NCBI GenBank assembly: GCA_004325065.1
Contig: PITI01000407.1
Coordinates: 1 to 12,926, forward strand
Length of the DNA: 12,926 nucleotides
Reading direction: 5' to 3'
Source of the DNA: Hamiltosporidium magnivora
Lineage: Eukaryota > Microsporidia > Dubosqiidae
Under the pieces are notes generated by a model that did not search any database, was not told where the DNA came from, and worked only from the letters and a program-made list of their open reading frames with translations. This document shows, piece by piece, positions 8,080 to 12,926 of this stretch. The stretch's first letter is position 1; each line of letters starts with the position of its first letter. The translations under genes and the position numbers were made by a program.

Positions 8080-9578
8080 TTCGTTATTTTAGCCATCTTG
8101 TAGAGTCACTAACATTTACCTCTTTTTTTTGAATACTATATAACTTTATGTGAAATTTTCGTTTTTCTATTTTGCCATATAATTCTGCAAGTTGAGCTAC
8201 ATCTAAATTATTTTTATGACCTTTTCTTTTCAACTACATTTTCCTTTCCAGAAAATTTTTATAACAACAAGATGAAATAAGTGGGTGTATTAAACTTTAG
8301 AATTGCAGGTCTTCAAGTTGATATTTCTTAAATTTTTTTTCCAACAATCAAGAATTATATAATCATGGTCTGCTTCGCAACTTCAAAGCATGAGTTTCTT
8401 TCGGGTTTTGTTCTAGAAAGATAAAGGTGCAGTTTAGACTCTAAGCGAATATATGACCTTATTTCTTGCCAACACCCACGCACAGCATTATTTCACTTAT
8501 AAAAATTAACCGAGTCAAGTCGAGTTACCTCTATGTGATACTAAATCAACGATATAACGATTTATTTTTTGCAAAATTAAATTTTTTTGGGTCCGAACAG
8601 TGTATAAAATCTTTTAATTCTTGGTATTGTTTGATTTGTACCTCAGCAATGAATTACATGTCGGATTACCTCAACTATTTTCTGGTACTCTCGAGTATTA
8701 TGAATACCGATGCCTTCTAAAACAGATGCAGTATCTTGCAGCACAAATTATTCATAGATGACTTCTCTTTACTTATCACTAATCAAATAACCCTTGGAAT
8801 TTTTTTAGCTCTCGTTTATATAGCTTCCAATGTATAATTTCTGCTGCGAAACCTTAAGATATTCCATAGAGAAGAGATGCTTGGGATTTTTAGAATCCGA
8901 ATCATTATTTGTTGTCACTTTAGTGTACTTCTCGTTGAGTTTCCTGCCAAAGGAACTATAGAAACTACCCAAAATAAAGAGCACAAACTATCTCCAGCAG
9001 TATATGTTGCTCGATCTTCTTGATCATGACTTTTTCAGGTCTTTCTGAACTTTCAGTATTTTATTAAGATATCATTGCTTTGCAAAATTTCAGGATTCAA
9101 TTAGGTAAATTATCTTTTTCGAAGCATTATCTCAAAAATCATTGTTTATTGAATTAAAAGCTTTTTTAATATAGATTAAGTAGCCCTTATATTATTTAAA
9201 ATAGTTTATTAATGCAAGATTTCATAAAGCGCGCTCTTTCGCTCAAGTAAATTTTTCACCACTTCTTATTCGTTATCTGTAAGATACGCTCGTCTCTTCA
9301 CTTAAAATAAACGACTTTCGTAAAAGTTTTTCGTTGATTTATAGAGGTTATACATATGGGCAATTGATCTGTTTCGGAGTTTCTCCTTTGATTCATTCCA
9401 GATCGAATATGTAACTGGGTAAATCCAATGGCTTTTGAGCACCTTCTAAACATAAAAATGCTTAAATATCATAAAGATAATTGTAAAGAATCGCAAGCTT
9501 TATGATAATTTAAGTATAAATATCATCAATTCGAGCAGATTTTCAATTGAAAAGCCAATTAATGATAGTAGTAAATTT
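8080..9578 (-). pseudogene. Reverse transcriptase domain, inactive
   Basis: Blocks are legible in family order. KFTTIINWLFN-stop-KSARIDDIYT (9578-9516) stands where active copies have a K-x-GPDGIY motif. VTYSIWNE... through NRSIAHMYNLYK to KRRAYLTDNE (9415-9269) matches the YRPI and ENQ region, with one internal stop. AKERAL and LIYIKKAFNSINND (9138-9179) match motif A, but the catalytic Asp is Tyr. KKIEQHIL then, after a one-base deletion, GDSLCSLFWVV (about 9021-8960) match motif B (QGDSLSP type). RKLNEKYTKV to HLFSMEYLKV (8945-8850) matches motif C, with Glu-Tyr instead of Asp-Asp. Thumb-like text continues through YHIEVTRLDSVNFYK (8558-8478) and KLYSIQKKEVNVSDSTRWLK (near 8150-8090). With both catalytic sites lost it cannot polymerise. 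Confidence 0.87.
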
Positions 9579-10576
9579 ATAAAGCTAAGGACCATTTCCG
9601 GAGTATTATCTGATATAAATAGAATAATAATATATGTGACTGTGTCATCATTTTTTCAACCTTGTAGACCAAAAACTCACAATTTCATCAAGTTAAACCA
9701 CATGCTCGAATAAAGCACGCTTAGATAACTCAGATGAAATCGACTTTACCACAGCCAAATATATAATCCTTTTTAGGATACTTTCAACTTTCATACCTCA
9801 TAATTTTTTTCTGTAAGCATTCAAAGAAACATTATTAATAACCTTCGCCTCAGAAAGATTAGTTATACCGCAAAATATGAAATAAAACTCTCACTTGTTT
9901 TATTTAGGCTTTTTGCTTCTGAAAGGGAGCTTTTCCTGCCTATGAGTCTTCTCAATAAAGGGTTTGGGATGAGTATTTCTAATTTTCTCTATGTTTTTCA
10001 TCTAAATCGATCTGGGGTCGGTTTTATGTGGTACTTCTTCATAGAATGCCTCAGCCATCTAGAGAGTTTAATCTGCATCTGTAGCAGTCTAAGTATAGAG
10101 ATTTAGCATATTTACAAAGGATTCGATTAATAAGACCCAAAAATTTTATCCCAACCAATCCTCTTCGAACTCTCGAGTTCGACCACTATATCTTCGATTT
10201 TTTTCTACAATAGTTTATTGATTTTACACAAGTTCTTCTCTCTCGGGTTAATATAGAGTTCAGTATCATCTAATAACATAAATTAGTGAGACAGAAGGCG
10301 GTATTATTTCAAATTTATGCTTCTTTAGTCACATTTCTTTTTCTGCCTCATTTTGTATTGATATTTTTAACACATCGATTTCAAAAGTATACCTAAATCT
10401 TTAATTATAGAACTTTTTATTTTAGACAAGAATTTATAGCCATGATTTTAAATCTCTTCGGCTCATCCAGAGGGGCATTATTGGGTCATTCTTGCTCAGC
10501 AGCCTAGAGTGTGTAAAGTATTAAATGTAATACTACCAAACAGTTTCTATCTATATGGCAGTTGTATTGAGATTTT

Positions 10577-10870
10577 TTATGCTGTTGGTAGATCCAAACG
10601 CAGATGAATCGAGTAAGGAATACGAATATATGGTTTCAGACTAAGACTTTTACTCACTAACAAGTATTTCAGGTCGTAATTAGATAATTTTATGATAGCC
10701 ATAGGAGATAGTGTTTTTTCGCGTTTTGATATCGAATCTGTGTTACCTGATTTAATCTCATGAATTTTTTTTTTCGAGTTGTTTACAGAATTTAGTTTTT
10801 CATTTTTTAAACATTCACTGTTATTTTTTTCTTTTATTCTTTTCTTTACAGAATTAGAAAAGACTGTCAT
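10577..10870 (-). pseudogene. N-terminal fragment of the retrotransposon ORF (97 codons open)
   Basis: A 97-codon open frame starts 130 bp downstream of the UFD1 stop. Its first 56 residues are Lys/Asn/Ser-rich; the rest (MAIIKLSNYDLKYLL, then a block ending LDLPTA) looks folded. After its TAA the same frame continues as protein-like text broken by stops, for example KLFGSITFNTLHTLGC and NHGYKFLSKIKSSIIKDLG. I therefore read it as the least damaged, N-terminal part of the retrotransposon protein, not as a separate gene. No nucleic-acid-binding finger is visible in it. A real short host gene is the alternative. Confidence 0.6.
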
Positions 10871-11000
10871 TGTACTAGTTATGATAAAAATTTTAAAATA
10901 AAGTTTTACTTGGATTTTATTTAAAAATTTGACTTTCTGAAAATTAAAATGTATCTTTTATTCAAAATTATATGAAAAAATATTTTAAATTTTTTAATTT
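10871..11000 (-). other. UFD1 3' flank
   Basis: About 130 bp of AT-rich DNA between the UFD1 stop and the start of the retrotransposon fragment. It carries an AATAAA on the minus strand at 10957-10962, 38 nt past the UFD1 stop, a plausible poly(A) signal. Nothing else is recognisable. Confidence 0.45.
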
Positions 11001-11705
11001 CTATTTTTTAGGTGTCTTTGTTTCAATTTCCCCAAAATCTAAACAAAGTCCTAATTTTTTCATTTTTACATATTTTATTCCATTCTCAGATTCTACTATC
11101 TCAACATATTTCATGACTGTTCGTTCATTTTCCAATTTTTCTGCGTATCCAATAGGCGGCTGGAAATCTACACTTAGGTCCGTATCAACTATATAAATAG
11201 CATCACCTGCTGGTCCGACACTAGTAACAGTAAATCTAATATCGCCAAATTCTTCAAAATCGCATAATATTTCATCTCCTTGTGTTAAAACTTGATAATT
11301 TCTTAAACATTTTTCAAGTTCTATTTTAGGTGATTCAATTTCTAAAAAATTTACACTGTGTGGTAATAATTTGACAAAAGTTCCGACACTTATAAATTTG
11401 TATTTAATTACAACTTGGAGTGTTTCATCCATACAAAGTTGTTGATACATCCACTCAGGAACAGTAATTGTTTCGTGATGACTTGTAAATTCCAAAACAC
11501 CACAATGAGTAAGAAAGACACCATCGTTGTGTGAAATTTCAAATGTATATGGAGGTAATATTTGAGACGTAACAAGATCTTCTAATACAAGTTGTGGTAA
11601 CAACACTTTACCTCCATAATTGTTTTTATTACCTTTTTCAAATGTCTTTGGTGATAATTTCCAGGAATACATATCTCGATTTCTTCTAAAAAAATCGAAA
11701 AACAT
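11001..11705 (-). CDS. UFD1: Ubiquitin fusion degradation protein 1 (Cdc48/p97 cofactor), short form
   Basis: Ufd1 pairs with Npl4 and brings ubiquitinated substrates to the Cdc48/p97 ATPase for extraction and proteasomal degradation, including ER-associated degradation. The 234-aa protein shows the family's N-terminal double-psi barrel and following beta-roll: NYGGKVLLP (29-37), THCGVLEF (66-73), VPEWMYQQL (82-90), VGTFVKLLPHSVNFLEI (107-123), LRNYQVLT (134-141) and VDTDLSVDFQPPIGY (173-187). It ends about 47 residues later, at PKK. Yeast (361 aa) and human (307 aa) Ufd1 have a longer tail that binds Npl4 and Cdc48; little of it is present here and I see no F-x-G-x-G type SHP box. The start is supported by the MFFDFFRRN leader before the conserved YSWKLSPKTFEKG and by the CCCC motif upstream. 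Single exon, TAG stop. Confidence 0.96.
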   Translation of the reverse strand: MFFDFFRRNRDMYSWKLSPKTFEKGNKNNYGGKVLLPQLVLEDLVTSQILPPYTFEISHNDGVFLTHCGVLEFTSHHETITVPEWMYQQLCMDETLQVVIKYKFISVGTFVKLLPHSVNFLEIESPKIELEKCLRNYQVLTQGDEILCDFEEFGDIRFTVTSVGPAGDAIYIVDTDLSVDFQPPIGYAEKLENERTVMKYVEIVESENGIKYVKMKKLGLCLDFGEIETKTPKK

Positions 11706-11745
11706 TTGTGTTAAGGGGTTATTTATTTATAGTTTATATATTATT
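11706..11745 (-). promoter_or_regulatory. UFD1 upstream signal: CCCC motif plus TATA-like runs
   Basis: The minus strand reads AACCCCTTAACACAAATG. The CCCC (complement of 11715-11718) stands 9 nt before the start codon, and TATAAATAAATA-like runs lie just upstream of it. Short CCC- or GGG-type motifs close to the ATG are a described feature of microsporidian genes with very short leaders. The motif stands out because the flanking DNA is nearly all A/T. Confidence 0.55.
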
Positions 11746-12741
11746 TTTTATAGAAAATAATCACGTTTTCCATTCAAAGATTTACATTTTAGTTGCCATA
11801 CATTTGTTGCTTGTTCATTTTTCTCCTTAGAACAAATTATGTTTTTCTTTTCCAAAGCAAAATTTCTATTTGCTTTAAATTTTTATTTCTTGAATAAAAA
11901 AATATTTTTACACTCTCATTACGACAACAAAAATTAAAGTGGCAATGATTTTCTAAATATAAATAAATTAAATGTTTTTTAAATGTTAAACTTCGTTTAG
12001 CTCTTAACTAAAATAAATAAAACAATGTTTATAATATAAAAAGACAGTTTGGTTGAAAAAAATTCTTTAGACACACAAATATATTGCAAGCTAGTGATTA
12101 TTCTTTTAATAATTAAAATCTTAAGTTTTCTCTGACAATAGAATATACTTTGAAAAACAAACGAATTGAAAAGAAATAATGTTGATAAAAAACCAAAAAA
12201 ATCGCAATAAAACAGAAATAAGTTCCCCTGTTTAATTGGGTATTGCATCTTTGATAATGTGAGAACTCACTAATGTGTCTTTAATAATTTTAACTACGAA
12301 TTTAAATATTAATATAAATGTAAACAAAGGCTTTTCTTGGTCTCATAAATTGTATTTGATAGGAAAACCAGGCGAAAATATTCATAATCATTTTCTTTAG
12401 ACGTGTAAAAAGCGTTCAATGTAGTAAATTTTAGCATGAATGTAAGTGATGAGTTAAAATTCTTTATTAGAAATTATTCAAAGCTAACGTTAAAGATGTT
12501 TTTATTTAATAAATTATACTATGAATGTAACTAGAAAAGAATATCCTTTAATAGTAATTTATTTCTTGTTTTATACTAAACTTAACTATTTAGTTAAGTT
12601 GAGATAACATCTATATAGCAACTTTAAATTTATCTTTTTAGATTTTAAAAAATATATAAGCAACAAAAAAAAATTAAATAAAGTATAAATTATATTATTA
12701 AATCAAATATTAGATTGAATAGAAGTTTTCTATGTAAAGTA
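11746..12741. other. AT-rich spacer right of UFD1, no convincing gene
   Basis: About 1 kb with no tRNA, rRNA or recognisable protein domain. On the minus strand an 83-codon hydrophobic ORF (11997-12248) is followed by open stretches in neighbouring frames down to about 11760 (for example IICSKEKNEQATNVWQLKC). These could be remnants of a decayed gene, but are also compatible with chance at this composition. On the plus strand a 32-codon ORF (12436-12534) begins MNVSDELKFF; I do not recognise it. A hairpin lies at 12579-12600. Confidence 0.5.
12579..12600. repeat. Perfect inverted repeat, 10-bp arms with TT centre
   Basis: aacttaacta, tt, tagttaagtt: arms at 12579-12588 and 12591-12600. It has the same design as the repeat at 7480-7499 (perfect arms around a TT) but a different sequence. 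It lies 142 bp left of the DNA-transposon end and could be a terminator-like hairpin, a protein-binding palindrome or chance in AT-rich DNA. Confidence 0.6.
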
Positions 12742-12926
12742 CTCCCTCCGTCCGATAATATGGTATGCATTTCAAAAAAACCATAGATTATCGTGAATAT
12801 AAAAAATAAATAGGCAACCGTCTTGAAATTGTCATACTAAATATTCATGACAATATAACCTAAAATATTTAACTTTAGTAATATCATTCTTAGTTAAAAA
12901 GTTACCGCTCAAACATCAGTGTTTCT
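12742..12926. mobile_element. Left end of a Stowaway/mariner-like DNA transposon or MITE, cut by window edge
   Basis: A TA dinucleotide (12740-12741) is followed by CTCCCTCCGTCCGATAATAT. CTCCCTCCGT is the classic terminal sequence of Stowaway MITEs and related mariner-type elements, which insert at TA. It is GC-rich against very AT-rich surroundings, and a sharp composition change marks the boundary. The matching opposite terminus (reverse complement, ending GGACGGAGGGAG) is not in the window, so the element runs past 12926. No transposase reading frame is visible in the 185 bp present, so an autonomous mariner and a short MITE cannot be told apart. Confidence 0.65.
12753..12793. repeat. Subterminal inverted repeat inside the DNA-transposon end
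   Basis: cgataatatggt (12753-12764) pairs with accata-ga-ttatcg (12780-12793), leaving a two-base bulge and a 15-nt loop. It begins immediately after the CTCCCTCCGTC terminus. It may be part of a compound terminal structure or a transposase-binding region. Confidence 0.55.

Larger units (their letters stand above)
7449..10870 (-). mobile_element. Decayed R2-like (endonuclease-type) non-LTR retrotransposon
   Basis: Reading the minus strand from 10870 downwards and changing frame where needed gives the expected order of a single-ORF non-LTR retrotransposon with a C-terminal restriction-like endonuclease. The order is: N-terminal region, reverse transcriptase (about 9578 to 8080), C-x2-C-x7-H-x4-C finger (8005-7955), endonuclease (about 7860-7530). 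The coding length, about 1100 codons, is normal for this class. No LTRs are seen. Stops are frequent and many look like single-base hits on CAA, TGG or similar codons; several one-base indels change frame. The copy is therefore dead. Base composition appears somewhat richer in G+C than the flanking genes. Assignment to a family common in microsporidian genomes rests on my recollection of the conserved protein blocks. Outer limits are approximate. Confidence 0.88.

Noticed and set aside
8466..8720. Plus-strand 84-codon ORF
   Set aside because: Antisense to the legible reverse-transcriptase relic on the minus strand; no family features.
8840..8880. A first reading of motif B (G-I-x-stop-G) at this place in the retrotransposon
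   Set aside because: The block near 8990-9021 (KKIEQHIL then GDSLCSLFWV) fits motif B far better and keeps the right spacing to motif A and to the MEYLK motif C.
10972..11196. Plus-strand 74-codon ORF
   Set aside because: Antisense to the C-terminal part of UFD1.
11997..12248. 83-codon hydrophobic minus-strand ORF as a membrane protein gene
   Set aside because: Phe/Leu/Ile richness is what AT-rich noncoding DNA produces by chance; no conserved motif and no promoter motif seen. Kept only as a weak hint of a decayed gene.

Overview
This is an AT-rich piece of eukaryotic nuclear DNA. It holds two intact single-exon genes, POL2 (catalytic subunit of DNA polymerase epsilon) and UFD1 (Cdc48/p97 cofactor), both on the minus strand. 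Between them lies a decayed retrotransposon, also on the minus strand. Intronless genes, very AT-rich codon use, a short UFD1 without its usual C-terminal tail, and a CCCC motif 9 nt upstream of the UFD1 start all fit a microsporidian with an expanded, transposon-bearing genome. That assignment is inference; another AT-rich protist is not excluded. Nothing here looks bacterial or viral.

Layout: 1-119 carries a 50-bp direct duplication of the 3' end of POL2. 102-6935 is POL2, 2277 aa, with all exonuclease, polymerase, Fe-S and zinc-binding signatures intact plus several low-complexity insertions, one built from 75-bp tandem repeats. 6936-7448 is AT-rich spacer containing the POL2 promoter. About 7449-10870 is a pseudogenised non-LTR retrotransposon of the restriction-like-endonuclease (R2-like) type. 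Read on the minus strand it runs in the right order: N-terminal part, reverse transcriptase, C-x2-C-x7-H-x4-C finger, endonuclease. It is broken by many stops and frameshifts, and its catalytic aspartates are replaced. 11001-11705 is UFD1. 11706-12741 is AT-rich spacer with no convincing gene. From 12742 to the window edge is one end of a second mobile element, recognised by a TA dinucleotide followed by a CTCCCTCCGTCC terminus like that of Stowaway/mariner-type DNA transposons.

The two host genes serve different processes (leading-strand replication; ubiquitin-dependent protein extraction) and there is no sign that they are co-regulated. They are neighbours separated by about 4 kb of transposon debris. 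The most informative content is the fossil retrotransposon, which no long ORF reveals and which has to be read across frames, and the DNA-transposon end at the right edge. I see no strong candidate for a wholly new biological system; the most unusual items are these relics, the duplicated POL2 3' end, and two similar TT-centred hairpins.
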